64,000 bases of DNA from the NCBI GenBank assembly GCA_015680905.1, contig CM027378.1, positions 85,589,501 through 85,653,500 of the forward strand, read 5' to 3'. The position numbers and the translations under genes are program-made. Under the pieces are notes generated by a model. That model saw only the letters and a list, made by a program, of their open reading frames with translations, was not told the origin of the DNA and searched no databases. Shown piece by piece: positions 1 to 12,108 of this stretch. The number at the start of each line of letters is the position of its first letter. Position 1 is the stretch's first letter. This stretch comes from Coptis chinensis (lineage: Eukaryota > Streptophyta > Magnoliopsida > Ranunculales > Ranunculaceae).

Positions 1-67
1 TAATTTTCTAGTGAATCATGGTTCTTTTGGAAGACAATAAGTTCTTAAAGTAAAGTAAGAAAATCAC

Positions 68-409
68 CTTGACATAATCATTCCAAACCTGGTCATCATC
101 GGCATAAACCATTTCTCTATCATTGTCCCAACCAAATCCACTTTGATCAATTAAAGTTTTTATAGCACTATGGTTCTTCTTTAATGCTCTATAGTGATTC
201 TTTAAAATTTCCATATCATAATTCGGACCAAATTTAGCTTTGAACTGCTCCATTATACACTTTCAAGCATGTCTACTAAATTGGCCATCAAGGTATTGTC
301 CATCATGCACTTGTGCCACCATAAGCTTCATAAATTTTTTATCCGTTGGAGGCGTCCACATTGTCCTCCTACTGCTTTGGCCTTTAACATTTTGTGTCTC
401 TTTCTCCAT
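68..409 (-). pseudogene. Myb/SANT-like domain protein, first exon, with in-frame stop
   Basis: Read on the minus strand from the ATG at 409, the frame gives MEKETQNVKG, then WTPPTDKKFMKLMV and QFSRHA, a TGA at 265-263, then KCIMEQFKAKFG, a helix-rich stretch and DDQVWNDYVK. This is the pattern of the plant Myb/SANT-like DNA-binding domain (PF12776 type, as in L10-interacting MYB proteins and Harbinger-associated proteins). In relatives the stop position is a tryptophan (HAWKCI), so TGG to TGA explains it. A good splice donor (AAG|GTGATT) lies at 68/67, so the rest of the gene would continue off the left edge of the window. The downstream part could still start at the ATG at 253, giving a shorter protein. 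Family call is by motif, not search. Confidence 0.7.
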
Positions 410-1744
410 TCTTTCTAAGTTAGAACGATAATAATTCAGTGCGTGGTCGAGTGGTGCAAAGAGTATAACTCAAGTTAGTTGAAAGACAATATGATACAGA
501 TAGTTCAAAGACAATATCATACAGATACAATATTATAGCTAAAAGCAGATGTCAAGTTTGCTATACAAAACAAATTGATGCAACCGGTCATCATTAGGCG
601 AAATATATGAGCTAACTTGTCACAATAATCTTGTTTACAAAAGAATGAAACAAAATGCTACAAGAAAAATGTACGAGCTAACTAGTGTTACCAAAAAGCT
701 CAAACTTTTAACAAATTGCTCAAACTTTTAACAAAAGAATAGAACGTACAATAACTGCAGAAAAATTATGGATTTCAGAGGGTAAATTTGTGTTTTCAAT
801 TTACCAACATTCCCAAATTTTGAAACCCTTTCAATAATAACTACGTGCATAATTATATCATACAAACATGTATACAGAAGATAGGTACAACGTAGATTCC
901 ACAATAAAATTTTATAGCAATACTGGTGGAGTAATTTGTTACTAATCGGGAACTTGTACTGAAATAGAAGAAACTAACTTTTTGAACTACAACTTCAGTA
1001 TTGATTGAATCCAAATGAATATAAAGTGTCTGAAAGCCATCATAAGTGAACAACGAGTATGACCATTGCGTTATTACGAGTTGGCGCAGACGTTGCTGTT
1101 ACAACTCTTAATGGTGTTCTCAACATAAAATTTGTTGTTAGAGTGGAATTAGTACTGTACGAATGGAAATGCCTATATGCGCTTCTTTCTTTGCTTTTAC
1201 CCTTTTTTTTTTTACTGTTTAGTAATGGCAGCGTGATTGTCAGAGGAAGGCCCAACATTTCTAAATTTGATAATTTTTTTTGAAATTTCTACTGCTTTTA
1301 TCTAAACACCAAACTACTACTCATAATTTGGTTCCCAAGACAGTAGTTCAGTGCGAAGAGAAAAGTTCAATGACTAATTTATATTGTTCAAACTCACACT
1401 TCCATTACCAATGTTCTTGAAATATAAAAGTAAGAGAGAAGGAATACCTGAGTTTGGATCAAAAGACGTTAAGGTAGAGAGATCAATAGATAAAAATGGT
1501 GGGAGCGAACTGGTAGCAGGTTGTTTCTTCACTTCTTTATCGCGGTCATTTTTTTTTTCTTCTCGTGGTTTATTTCTTTTATTTTCTTGTTTATGGACTT
1601 AATCTGTAGATCAAAATCTAGTGCTCCACAAGGGATACCAGTATACACGCTTTTGTGGTTGGGCCAACCAACTAGTTGCCTACGGTCTACGGAATTGGGC
1701 CCAAAATATAAGAACCAAACATAAAAACCTGGATAGTGCACCCT
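410..1744. other. Spacer without a recognisable gene
   Basis: AT-rich sequence with short homopolymer runs, for example T-runs near 1203 and 1551. Open frames here are short, overlap on both strands and show no family motif. It may hold the upstream region of the Myb/SANT-like gene, which reads leftward. I see no promoter signal that can be supported. Confidence 0.6.
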
Positions 1745-1750
1745 AACCCA

Positions 1751-2191
1751 TGTACAGGTTGGCCCATACATACTACCAAACAGGGCCTAAAGGGATGCAT
1801 CACAGGATGTAGTCCGGGAATTCCTTTTCTACTTTTCTAGATAACCATGTTTGCACGTGTCATGATGTATGGTGCTTAGCTTGTGTGAGGTTACATGTTA
1901 CCTCGATGAGGTTTAGATGCGAGGAGTGAGAGCTTAGTCCACTCCTGGATGTGTGTCAGGATCCTGAGTAGTCTGCAGTCGTCAAGCGGTTGACCACCGT
2001 AAGTTAGGTGACGGGTCGTGGTTACAGGGCCCACCTGAGCCCTAAAAGCTTTGGGGATTTTTTGTGTACGAACACAACAACGACATTTCAGCTCCTTGTC
2101 AGTAAAATCATAAAAACAACGGTGCATGGTTCACACTGGGAAGTACTGAACCGAGATATGCCTGTGACTGGGGCTGAGTACCAGTCGTACT
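1751..2191. other. Left flank of the Tat dimer, possibly part of an older LTR
   Basis: This segment has no coding frame. It begins TGTACAGG directly after AACCCA (1745-1750). The sequence right of the dimer ends GGGGCGTGACA at 21888 and is followed by AACCCA (21889-21894). The two pieces could therefore be one older LTR with a 6-bp target duplication, split by the dimer. The TG...CA ends and the GTGACA terminus fit a chromovirus-type LTR, but six bases is unusual for Ty3/gypsy and the start does not match the Tekay LTR seen later in this window. Confidence 0.3.
2187..2191. repeat. Target-site duplication GTACT, left copy
   Basis: GTACT sits immediately before the TG start of the left LTR. 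The same five bases follow the outer end of the right, inverted LTR at 21190-21194. Five bp is the usual Ty3/gypsy duplication length. Confidence 0.7.
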
Positions 2192-2666
2192 TGTTTCGAC
2201 CCCCACCTACGTGGCAAACGTCCATTAGTAGGGGTCTCTATTTTATTCATTTAATCAACAGGGCTAAAGCCCAATTCGCAATATCATGGATCAATGTACA
2301 GGCCTATTAACTCATGTGTCTAAGGCTGAACCTTAGCCACATGGCTTGCCACTAATATACGTTGATTTATGTCCAGATTCATTTCTTATCAAAGAGATAG
2401 TTATCAGTTGACAGTTATACTCTATCACAATTACTCAAGCAACAAGATTACTTGAGCTACAAGGACTCTCTACTCTACCTATATAAATACCACATTATTT
2501 TTCATAAGGAACTACGTGGAAACTTGATCCCTAGAGAGTAGATCTTGGGTACGTAGGCAGCCATTATTTGGTTCAGTTTCATCTCCCCCAACATCAAATT
2601 CCTCTGTTTCTTAGTGTGTTCTTTACCATTGCTCTCGTTGTGTTGAAGCGTTTTCTTGCCGAAACA
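2192..2666 (+). repeat. 5' LTR of Tat element A
   Basis: 475-bp LTR starting TGTTTCGACCCCC and ending GCCGAAACA. The same sequence recurs at 13422 (same strand) and, inverted, at 13929-14407 and 20714-21189. A TATA-like TATATAAATAC lies near 2480 and fits the U3/R promoter of a plant LTR. A primer-binding-type sequence follows directly. The terminal TG...CA and the flanking GTACT fix the left edge. Confidence 0.85.
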
Positions 2667-2670
2667 TAAT

Positions 2671-2688
2671 TAGCGCCGTCTCGTGGGG
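2671..2688 (+). other. Primer-binding site of element A
   Basis: Four bases after the LTR the sequence reads TAGCGCCGTCTCGTGGGG, close to the TGGCGCCGTCTGTGGGGA type common after plant Tat LTRs. Element B has TTGGTGTCGTCTGTGGGG at the same place. The priming tRNA is not assigned here. Confidence 0.6.
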
Positions 2689-2721
2689 ACCTTAGAATTC
2701 ATTATCCGTGAAACAATCAAG

Positions 2722-4740
2722 ATGGTAAGCATAAAGAAGCGGACCAAATAGTCGACATATTCCTCCCGCTAATAATACTGCAACCACCGAAATTCAAATG
2801 GGCCAATGCAAGAACCATTGAACAATCAAGTTGATCCTAGTGGTAGGATCAATTCTCAACATCCCGATTGTAGCGGTAAGAATCGCCACCGCCCTCGCCA
2901 TCAAAAAGGCGTTACAACCGCCCGGCACCAACCCTATGACCTTGCAACAAGAAAATCGACAAGTCGGTAATCCTCCATGCGGTCCGCCCGATCCGTCCAT
3001 GTGGATCCTTCGGTTGACATGGATATGGGCGTGGACATCACTCTCCGCCAACTAGCGGAAAAGGTGATAGTAACAGCCCAATTCACCCCTAATCACGGTT
3101 GAGCGGAGTTACGGCGAGTCAAAAATTTAAATAGGAATTTGAGAAGGAAGGCGGCAAAGAGGCAAAGGCGGTGGATGATGTTGCAAATTCAACAACATCA
3201 AGGCGACCCGCGAAGGGACAGGCCATTCCGGTGTATGGGACCGTCTTGACGATCCACGTCGTCCTCGACAGCGTGCTATTTCTCAAACACAATCAACGAT
3301 TGCTGCGCTCTAGGAGTAATGACCTATTACCCGTACTTATGGGAGAATCGGATTGGCGGGGATAACTACTACCCTGGACATGTCCGATCTCAAAAGGAAG
3401 ATTTACCTCGAGAAGCAATTTCGGGGAAGACCGCCATCCGAGATATGTCGACCACGGTGGGAAGGCGGGCATCGGATAAGAGCAACAAAACATGGAGAAG
3501 TGGTATAATTATTCCGACCACCCGGCCAAGGGTGACTACCGCCTAGGCGGTTCGGGTTAGGGGATAGACAAGGACAATCACCGGTCGGGCTGATCGTAGG
3601 TACCGCCAAAGATCTCTAACTCCAATAAGAGATAATGGAAGGTATCCGTCTCCACATGGGCACGGCCCGGGGGTGCCGGTTGTTCGAGCCAATACTTTAA
3701 CTCTAACATAACAACGCTGAAAGAGTTGATTGTAAAAGAACTTAACGATAGAGAGTCAAGGGATGTAAGAGCGAAAAACTTGGATGATCGATGATGGCGT
3801 GCTTGATAAGTTTTTTTCGGTCGACATTCAAGAAGCTTACCACCATCCGACTTCAAACAACCCGATTTTGAACTTTATGATGAGTCGGGAAGGAGATCCG
3901 GCTTGCATGTTCTATCGTTAAAAATAAGTTGGTGTTATGGGGTGGAGATGATCCGCTCATCATATGTAAGCTTTTTCCATCGACTCTAAAGGGAGAAGCA
4001 TTATTTGGTTTAGTGAGTTGCCTTCAAGATCAATTCACCAATTCAATGAACTAGAAAATCGGTTTGTTAATCGTTTTCGCCACAATTGCAAGGCGCCAAA
4101 GGATGTCGACTCATACGAACATCAAGCAACAGCGTGGCGAAGTTACGTACTTTTGTTACTAGGTTCGAAAGGAAGCGGCGAGATGTTCGAAGTTTACGAT
4201 GGGATGCTTCTTTTAAGCCTTTAAAGAAGCATTATATTATGAAAGAGACAGAAGTTCGAACTTCATTGTAAGGGATCTTTACCACTCTCTAATTAAAGAT
4301 GTCCCTAAAACTCGATACGATCTGTATGTTAGGGCTGAACAACACATCCGTATCGAGGAGAACCTATCGGCGAAAGCAGCAAGGGACAAAGATATTCGGA
4401 GTAAAGATTTTTCTGAGAGCAAAAATTTTAAGCCGAAGCAAGGACAGTCAGATCAACAACATAACGATGGAAAGAATGACAGTCAGAAGCAAGTCAATTT
4501 CAATCGTGATGGAAAAACTCTACCTGAGCTAAAACCGACCCTTTCCAATGCCAAAGTACTCATTATATATGAGAAGTTGAAAAGTGGGAATCTCTTTCCC
4601 CACCTTATCCACTTCGAGAAGATACCAAAGCGACAAGGGACAAAGCTTTGTGGTGTAAATTCCATAATGACTATGGCCATGAGACGAGAACTTTGTAAGC
4701 TCTCTCCGGTCGGATTCAGAAATTAGTGGAGAAAGGACTT
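2722..4740 (+). pseudogene. gag: Tat A gag remnant
   Basis: Element B begins gag at 20658 with MVSTRSRPNSRH. The matching ATG in A is at 2722 but shifts out of frame within about ten codons. The best-preserved capsid part is at 4018-4110 (LPSRSIHQFNELENRFVNRF), the retrotransposon Gag core pattern. It is followed in shifting frames by a charged linker and a CCHC-like knuckle region around 4640-4690 (WCKFHNDYGHETR). Gag would coat the element RNA. At least four frame changes and several stops prevent any full product. Frames were read by eye, so exact break positions are approximate. Confidence 0.7.
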
Positions 4741-4862
4741 TTAAATGAATATCTTATTAAAAACTCTCAACGGTGATTCTTTGCAACTTATGAGCATGTC
4801 ATTAATGTTTCCCATTCTCATGTTGAGTCTCTTTCCAAAAGTCGAGTAAGAATCAAAAGCGT

Positions 4863-5364
4863 TTGAAAGTTAGTTATGTTGGTGAGTTTAACCGTATCAA
4901 CAAAGTCGATTTTGTCAAAGGAATCGGACGAAAACTTGAAGAAAAGCCCCTCGATTCATTCGATGATGATCTCCGTGGTGTATATCACCCTCACTATGAC
5001 GCAGTTATAATTTACGTGTCTATAGGTGCTTCTCGTGTTCAACGGGTAATGATCGACCACGAGGGGCCACTTCCAGCGTCATTTTCGGTGGATGTTATTC
5101 TCGGATGCAACCGCGAGGGTATGATCATCGCCGAAGACAATCTATCATCGGTTTTGATCGGACAACATCTTATTGGTTGGAAGAATTACCTTACCAATCA
5201 AATTAATGAACAAAGAAGTTGAGCTCGATTTCTTATTGATGGATTTGTCGATCCACTATAACGCGATTTTGGGTAGAGATTGGATACATTCCATGGGGGC
5301 TGTAGTCTCCACATTTCATCGGTGTGTCAAGTTCCCATTCTCACGGGCATATTTGCAAGGTTAA
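4863..5364 (+). pseudogene. Tat A aspartic protease remnant
   Basis: Two overlapping frames (4863-5222 and 5173-5364) carry the Tat protease pattern: FDDDLRGVYHPHYDAVI, RVMIDHEG, and a C-terminal DLSIHYNAILGRDW box with VVSTFHRCVKFP. Related Tat proteases carry a D-x-G-S-S active-site motif where this copy reads IDHEGPLP, so the catalytic site is altered as well as the frame broken. In an intact element this domain would process Gag-Pol. Confidence 0.7.
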
Positions 5365-5531
5365 GTAGTGACCGGTATCTGCCCATTCTGTCATGACAAA
5401 GCAATGGATGGCTATAAAAATCTGAAGTTCGAGGTAATACGATCCTTGCAAGTGCCACCTTGATTCTACAGATTACCAAGCGGCGTGCCCTCCATCTATA
5501 ATATTGAGGCTCATGTGCAAGGGGCCCGGCG

Positions 5532-6500
5532 ATGGATCGACTTTTGGAAGTGCAAGTAGGTGATTATTGGAAGAAACCACTTTTATTTCATTTGAACTTT
5601 TCGATAGAACAACAAGAGTTGGTTTCCCTTTTCTGTGAAATAAAGCGTATCTTCGCTTGGAAAATTGAGGAAATGCGGGGAATAGACCCATACATTTGCT
5701 GTCATAAACTTGACATTGATCAAGTTTCGAGCCGGTTAAGCCAAAACCAAGAAGAATGGCACTTGATCGGAAGCTCAAAGTTAAAGAGGAGATTGATAAG
5801 CTACTTGCGGTTAACTTTATCCGACGAGTTACTTACCCGGAATGGCTTGCTAATGTCGTCGCAGTGCCAAAAAAGAACGGACAAATTAGAATTTGTATTG
5901 ATTTTACAAACCTTAACGCAGCTTGTCCGATTCATCCGTATCCCCCACGAATTTCCGAACTAGTAGATGCGGCGGATTCAACGCCTATCTTTCATGGATG
6001 CTTCTTGAGGGTACTACCGGATCTCTTTGAATGTTGATGACCAAGAGTTCACGCTTTCATTACCGACTAAGGCATTTTCTGCTGCTTTGTTATGCCTTTT
6101 GGTCTGAAAAATGCGGTGCAACCTACCAAAAGCTTGTCAATACAATTTTTCGATCTGGCTTTGGGGATAATAATGGAGGCTTATATTGATGATATAGTCG
6201 TTAAATCGAAGCTTCTTGGTGATCATCTTTCCGATCTTCAACTTGTTTTTGATAGGCTTAGCAAGTATAACATGAGACTCAATCCGCCAAATGTTCTTTT
6301 GGCCTCTTCTTGGAAAATTTAAGGGATACCTCATGACTCGTAGAGGTATTGAGGCTAATCGATCGGATCACGATGCCGTTATTGATATGCCATCACCAAA
6401 AATAAGAAGGAAATTCAGCGGCTTATCGGGTCGACGCATCTTCTTCATAGATTTATTTCTAAATATTCGATCGTTGTCGTCCTTCTTCCGGACTTTAAAG
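5532..6500 (+). pseudogene. Tat A reverse transcriptase remnant
   Basis: RT motifs appear in order across frame changes. 5756-5960 holds KVKEEIDKLLAVNFIRRV, WLANVVAVPKKNG and ICIDFTNLNAACP. 6092-6130 holds MPFGLKNA. 6180-6205 holds the catalytic AYIDDIVVKSK with its DD pair intact. The thumb region (GYLMTRRGIEAN) follows in a third frame near 6310-6360. The enzyme would copy element RNA into DNA. The frame is shifted near 6010, 6090 and 6310. Confidence 0.8.
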
Positions 6501-6540
6501 GGGTGACAACTTGGAACATTGATTGTGAGATGGCATTGCG

Positions 6541-7480
6541 GCGGTGAAGAAATACTTGGTCAGTCCTCCTATATTGACAAGTCCTTCAACGGGTCAACCG
6601 ATTGGCATGTACCTAGCATCTACAACTCAAGCTGTTAGTGATGTTCTTTTCGTCGATGATGGTAGACCCGTCTTTTTATCGATAAAGGCGCTAACCGAGT
6701 TGAGTCGTTATTCAAAGATGGAAAAATGGCACTTGCATTGGTTCATGCATTTCGTCGGTTAAAAAACCATACTTCGAGGGGAGGTTGGTCAGAGTTTATA
6801 CTGAGTATCCCTTACGCAAGATCTTTCGTAATGCACAAGAATCAAGCAGATTAGCCGAATAGGAAAGTTATCTTAGTGCATATAGCATTGTCTTTGAAAG
6901 TCGTACTGCTGAAAAAGGACATGCTCTAGCTTCTTTGATAGCTGATTTTCGATTGATGATTCTCTATTGGCGATTTCTTGCGCCAAGAAGAATCTATGGA
7001 AGACATTACGCCACCAATGGCGGGGGGCTTACGAAGACCAACTTGCAAGCGCCAATTCCTAATCCAATTAACTTATGGATTGTTTATTCGGATGGCTCCC
7101 ATAATAAATCACGGGTGCGAATTGGATCGTTTTTGTTAAACCCGGCGGAGAAGATTGAGAAATCTATGCAACTTGGCCGCGCTTCAAATAACGAAGCCGG
7201 AGTATGAGGCTGCCATTTGTGCCTTGAGAACGACTTTAAAAGCTTTAAAGCTCGGTTATACACGGTTTCACCTTGTAGCCAATCGGTTTGGCGGGTCTTT
7301 TGAAGCAAGAGATGACCGTATATAGCGGCTTATCTTGGTTTGATACATAGCCTTGCTTGACAATTTGATAGCATCTCTATCACTCAAAGACCCGAAATGA
7401 CATATGTCATCTGATTCATTGGCTTATCTATCGCGCGCCGTTAGAAGCGAAGAGTCAAGACACATCACTGTGGAGTTCGA
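6541..7480 (+). pseudogene. Tat A RNase H and second (archaeal-like) RNase H remnant
   Basis: 6544-6762 matches the Ty3/gypsy RNase H start (KKYLVSPPILTSPSTGQP, then a decayed VDDGRPVFLSIKAL). A second RNase H-like unit follows at 7020-7330: LWIVYSDGSHNKSRV, RASNNEAG, then after a one-base shift EYEAAICALRTTLKAL and a DDR-like end. The DGS, E and later acidic positions are those of the extra RNase H typical of the plant Tat lineage. Both units are broken, with stops near 6760 and 6860 and a frameshift at 7200. Confidence 0.7.
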
Positions 7481-7778
7481 AAGAGCCAAGCATTGACTTT
7501 ACCGAAAAATAATTGCATGACTTGTATGTACGAAAGCAATTACTTGTTTTGTTTTGCTTTCAGACGCAATGAGAAATCGACCCGATATAATCGCACCAAT
7601 CATGACTAGGAAGCGGAAAAGGGAGATGGAAAATTCACAACATGACCATACTTTGGATCTTCCATTAGAATCTGTAGATCCATTTGTTCCTCTGAATTAA
7701 GCTCTCGAAGCGGATAGTGAGTTGGTACATGAAGCGGATGATAGTCCCGAAGTTTCGATATAATACTATCGAGAGCTG

Positions 7779-9043
7779 ATGATAATCTCCGATCGCCAAG
7801 ATTGGCGTCTACCTTATATAGACTACTTGCAAGTTTCTTCGCTTCGCGGAACCAAAACTCATTTGAAAGAATCAAAGCGCGATGCATGGAAGTTTTTGGT
7901 GATATCATTCTTGGCGGAAGTTTGCACTTATATCGCCAAAGGCTGGGACTTAAACCCTATGTTGCAATGCCTCTCAAAACAGGAAGGACTTCAAGTTTTG
8001 GAAGAGATTCACTCCGGCTTATCACGGAAGCCACTCCAAAGGGGCTTAAGTTTAGCTCATAAGGCTATGACGGGGCTATTGGTGGCGGAGATGCAAAAGG
8101 ATGCAAAACACCTATCGAGAGGTGTGAGCCATGCCAAAAGCACGCGATAATATGAGTAAATTACCTGTTACTGAGTTGCATCCCATGCTAAGCCCGTGGC
8201 CATTTGCCAAATGGGGCTTAGACATTGTTGGTCCTTTACCTAAAGCTCCAGGTAGTATACGATTCCTTCTTGTGGCAACCGATTACTTTACCAAATGGGT
8301 AGAAGCAAAGCCTTTGGTCCAAATCCATGCTTCCAACGTCAAAATGTTTTTATGGAGAAATATTGTTTGTCGTTTTGGCATCCCTGCGACACTTGTATCA
8401 GATAATGGTAAACAATTTGATGCTGAAGAAATTCGTCAGTTCTGTGCTAATTTGAAGATACGGCATAACTTCTCCGCACCTTATCATCCGCAAGCCAATG
8501 GGCAGGCCGAAGCCACCAATAAGGTGATTTTGGCCAACCTAAAGAAGCGTTTGGTGGCCAAAGGAAATTGGGTCAAGGAGTTGCCGGTGTCTTGTGGGCT
8601 TATAGGACAACGCCAAAATATTCATTTGCATTATCACCTTTTAACCTTGCATATGGTCTTTGAAGCGATCTTACCTCTGTAACCGATTTCGGTACATCTC
8701 GGTCGATTCGCGGTTGAAACAGTTCAATGACACTACTTTGGCTCGGTCAAAAGCTCTTATTGATGAGGTTCGTTCTGAGGGACTACAACAGCTTATTAAG
8801 TATCAAGCTGACATGAAACGGAACTACGACAAGAAGATCCATCCTAAGTCTTTTGCTACTGAAGACTGGGTTCTCTGTAGAAACCCAAAGCTTGTAGAAT
8901 CAGGAAAGTTTGGAGAAAATTGGCAAGGACCCTACATCATAGATCGTCCAGCATCTAAGGGGTCATATTTCCTCCGTACTATTTCTAGAAGAATGATAGA
9001 GAAGCCATGGAATGCTTACCACCTGCGCAAGTTTTACCGTTAG
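7779..9043 (+). pseudogene. Tat A integrase, core intact, ends broken
   Basis: The N-terminal zinc-binding part lies at 7950-8150 and has slipped frame. The catalytic core is an open frame of 183 codons (8131-8682) with the three acidic residues in context: WGLDIVGPLP, LVSDNGKQFD and NGQAEATNK. The C-terminal part resumes in another frame at 8660-9043 and ends in the typical AYHLRKFYR followed by TAG, the end of pol. Integrase joins element DNA to the chromosome. This is the least damaged domain of element A, and element B lacks it entirely. Confidence 0.85.
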
Positions 9044-9985
9044 GAAATTTTTTGCATTTTTACATTACTCCATCAATAACAAATCTATCCATCTATGTAG
9101 TTCGTTCTATTTTATCCATCAATAAAGACATTCAACTTCCATTCTCTTAGTTTGGTTGTCGTTTTACATTACTCTATTCGTCTGTACTCTTACGTTCAAC
9201 AATGTCATTCATTAATGTTCATTCCAGAAAGGTCATCCATATTATGCCTTTTTCGGTCAAAGTAAGTCGCATTCATGCCTACTTGACGGAAATTCGAGTC
9301 AATAAGATAGTTATTCTTGCTCGGAACAATTATTGCAATACTCCCACAATACAATATCCGTGCTGATTCCACTACTAAGGCAATGACATTGTGTTTTAGT
9401 TTGGTCCGATTAAGGCGGGTGGCGACTTTGAACTGTGACAACTCCAGCTTGTTGGGGCCTTGATTCACGTTCGGTACAAATAATTTAACACCTGAATAGC
9501 TAGGTTCATTGAGGACAATCATGTCCCCTTTGCCTTTTAATAATTTTCTCCAATGGTTCTATATTGGGAGGTTTTTCTACATGGGGCGCCTCTCATTCTT
9601 TTACATTAAGTAAATCAACAACACTAAGTTTTATACTGGTATGTTATCGACATCACAATGATATTCAATAGCCAACACATACTTTATTTTTATTTTCATA
9701 AAAAGAATTTTTAGCTCTATGGTATTACATACTTTCGCAATCACATGATCGTTGGTTTGGGAAAATCCAATGGTTTCTTCCCAACTTTTCGCGATATACA
9801 ACTTCATTACAAATCTTTGTAATTCATCTTCTCACGTTCTAGTTCATCTCCCGTTTCTATTAAAGTCTCGTCGGTTGTCTTACGGACGATTCACGATTGT
9901 GCCATTTGCACGCGTGATCTTGGGCGAGCATTTCGTTTAAATCGTCATTAAGCTTGTTATTTTTTTCTACCTCTTTTTGCGACGT
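9044..9985. other. Post-pol spacer of element A
   Basis: About 940 bp between the end of pol and the antisense gene. It is T-rich on the plus strand with no family-like frame. A minus-strand frame at 9205-9522 has no recognised motif and overlaps nothing conserved in element B, so it is not called. Confidence 0.5.
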
Positions 9986-11965
9986 TTAAGTTCGATCTTT
10001 GGTCGCCACGAGTAACTTCAATTCTATCAGATCTGCTTTTAAGTGTTTGTGTTCCTCCATTGCCTCACAGGCTTTCCCAAATTCTTCGTACGATCTCTCC
10101 TCTGCTTCTTCCGTCCGCTCGGTTAAGTTTTTGTTTTCGTCTTCTAACTCTCTAATGGTTCCGCTTAACGCTTTGTTTGCCCCTTCCAATTTTTGGTTGA
10201 GTATCTTCACTTTCTCTATTTCTTCTAAGGCATTGACTTCATTCGGAACGATATTTTTCTTCGCGACTTTTTCATGAATTTCTTTGGCCCGTACTACCGC
10301 CGTTTTAACCTGCGGCGAAAAATATCTGATTTCATCAATCTTTCAGACTTAAACACAAGTTTGCAATAACTAATAAAAAAAATACTATCATACCTGTTTT
10401 ATACTATCGAAAATTATTGACACTGCTCTGTCATATTCTCCGATATTCTCCGTATTCTGGTCACATTTTTGATATTTTTCGAGCCCTTCCATTGGCGTAA
10501 TCCCGGGCGATCCCTTCGCTTCGTCTTCCAAACTTGAACATCTCTGCTTCATCTACCAATTTCATCGGATTAGTGTTGGACACAAATTTCTTTACTGTCC
10601 TAACGCAATAGTAAAAATCAACGTCAACTTACCATTAGCAGATTCTGTGGTTTTCCTCCATGAGTAGTATTACCCCTGACGCCACTTGCCAGTGGTTGTT
10701 GGATTCTTTGCTCCTACATTTTGCTTTGCCGTTTATTTTCTTTCACCTTCACCGACTTTGTGTTCTCCGCTGCACTATCTTTTGTAAGTATCCTTTGTTT
10801 CATTTTTTTCTGTATATACCAAAACCGTAGCGAGATATTACATTTCACCACACTTTTTACATATCTATGTTTTCTACGGTACATACATTTTCCTCTTGAT
10901 GTTGCGTATGTATTATATTTCGTCTGGGATGTTTGGTGCATTGTAGTCTCATCCCTCGAGGCATCATACATTGTAACGTTGGTTGTCTCTCTTGGTCTCC
11001 GTTTGCCCGTTTTCTTGTGGCACATCTTCTTTTGTACAATTCACTTTTTTTGCTTGGCAAACTCAGCACTAGTTCTCATTTGTGTTAACTCCGTTCCATC
11101 TTCTTTTTTCACTATCGCTGTTGTCATTTGCCGAATATTGCATTTACGAGACTCTTACTCTTCTTCGCCATTTTAAGCTATGTGTCTCCTTGGACCTATC
11201 GGGCCGTTGTTCGATACCCTCATAATGTCGGAAATCAACGATATCATCAAAGTAGCTCGGATCTACCAATCTTTCGTCGAGCATTCATGAAAAAGAAACG
11301 AAGGTTGTTTTCTACTTCTTTGTCAATTCAATATCGGTAGTGTACTTTCGCGTTTTCTGTTAGACACAAAAATAACTTCGTGTTAGTCAACGGTTTACTC
11401 ATAGTACTATTTTCAATACTTATGTTTTGGCTTACCTCGAAATTTGTTCGGCACTTTAAACTCGGTTTGAGTTCCACTTCCCGCATAAGCGTACAGAAAT
11501 CTATCCCATCCGGTGTATACTTTTGGAAAACCCTTTAAAACTTCTATTTGAATCATTGAATTCAACTTCAAATTTTATGTACCCTTTCGTCGGTATGGCT
11601 TTTCGGTCGTATCAACATAAAGATTTCTTGAGCCCGAACCTTACGTTAAATTCATTTTGTAAGCGGTGCGCTCTCGTAAAGATTAACGAGCGATATTGGC
11701 GGTTGTCCCGGTGCAATTTGCCACCACTCCGATAATTGCGCTATTTCTTTGCTTTCAACGGAATTGCACTTACGCAATTTAATTGTGTGTAAGCCATTAC
11801 TACTTCATCTTCTTCGACTTTCGTTTCAAATTCGCATACACTTCATCCATCTCAAATTTCGAGTCCTAGTATTTTCTGTAGTTCCTTAAACGACCATCGA
11901 CGCGGTTCCAGATAGTCGCTGTATCTATCACCTTCTTTCCACCTCACCAAGTCTGCGATTGTCAT
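9986..11965 (-). pseudogene. Antisense spliced gene of element A, ending in a coiled coil
   Basis: Runs opposite to pol. The first coding part starts at the ATG 11965-11963 with MTIADLVRWKEGDRYSDYL and EPRRWSFKELQKILGLE, then meets a TGA. Element B has the same protein at 15490. An internal part near 11520-11440 reads WDRFLYAYAGSGTQTEF and ends at a GTAAGC donor. The last two exons are well defined: one ends GEYDRAVSIIFDSIKQ at 10394 (donor CAG|GTATGA), followed by an 84-bp intron to 10310, then a 107-residue exon 10309-9986 of heptad-like charge pattern (EELEDENKNLTERTEE type). Retand and Grande elements are known to carry antisense ORFs between pol and the 3' LTR. Function is unknown. Frameshifts upstream make this copy non-functional. 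Confidence 0.65.
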
Positions 11966-12108
11966 CGAGTTTTCTTCTCGAGTGTTTTTAAGCCCTCGTT
12001 ATAGATGCGGTAGTTTCTGCTGAAAAAAGCAAATAAAACCGGGTCGATAGGTCAAAAATCGGGTCGAAGCTCAAAACCGGGTTCTTGGGCGGATTAATGT
12101 AACACAGG

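Noticed and set aside
1040..1283. Overlapping frames on both strands near 1040-1283
   Set aside because: Low-complexity Lys/Phe runs, no homology pattern, no splice context.
1770..1800. ACCAAACAGGGCCTAA as a MITE end
   Set aside because: No matching inverted end or target duplication could be found nearby.
9205..9522. 105-codon minus-strand frame after pol
   Set aside because: No motif, no counterpart in element B, and no splice link to the antisense gene.
10721..11176. 151-codon plus-strand frame rich in Phe, Leu and Cys
   Set aside because: It is the reverse of the A-rich antisense gene region of element A and has no conserved counterpart in frame in element B.
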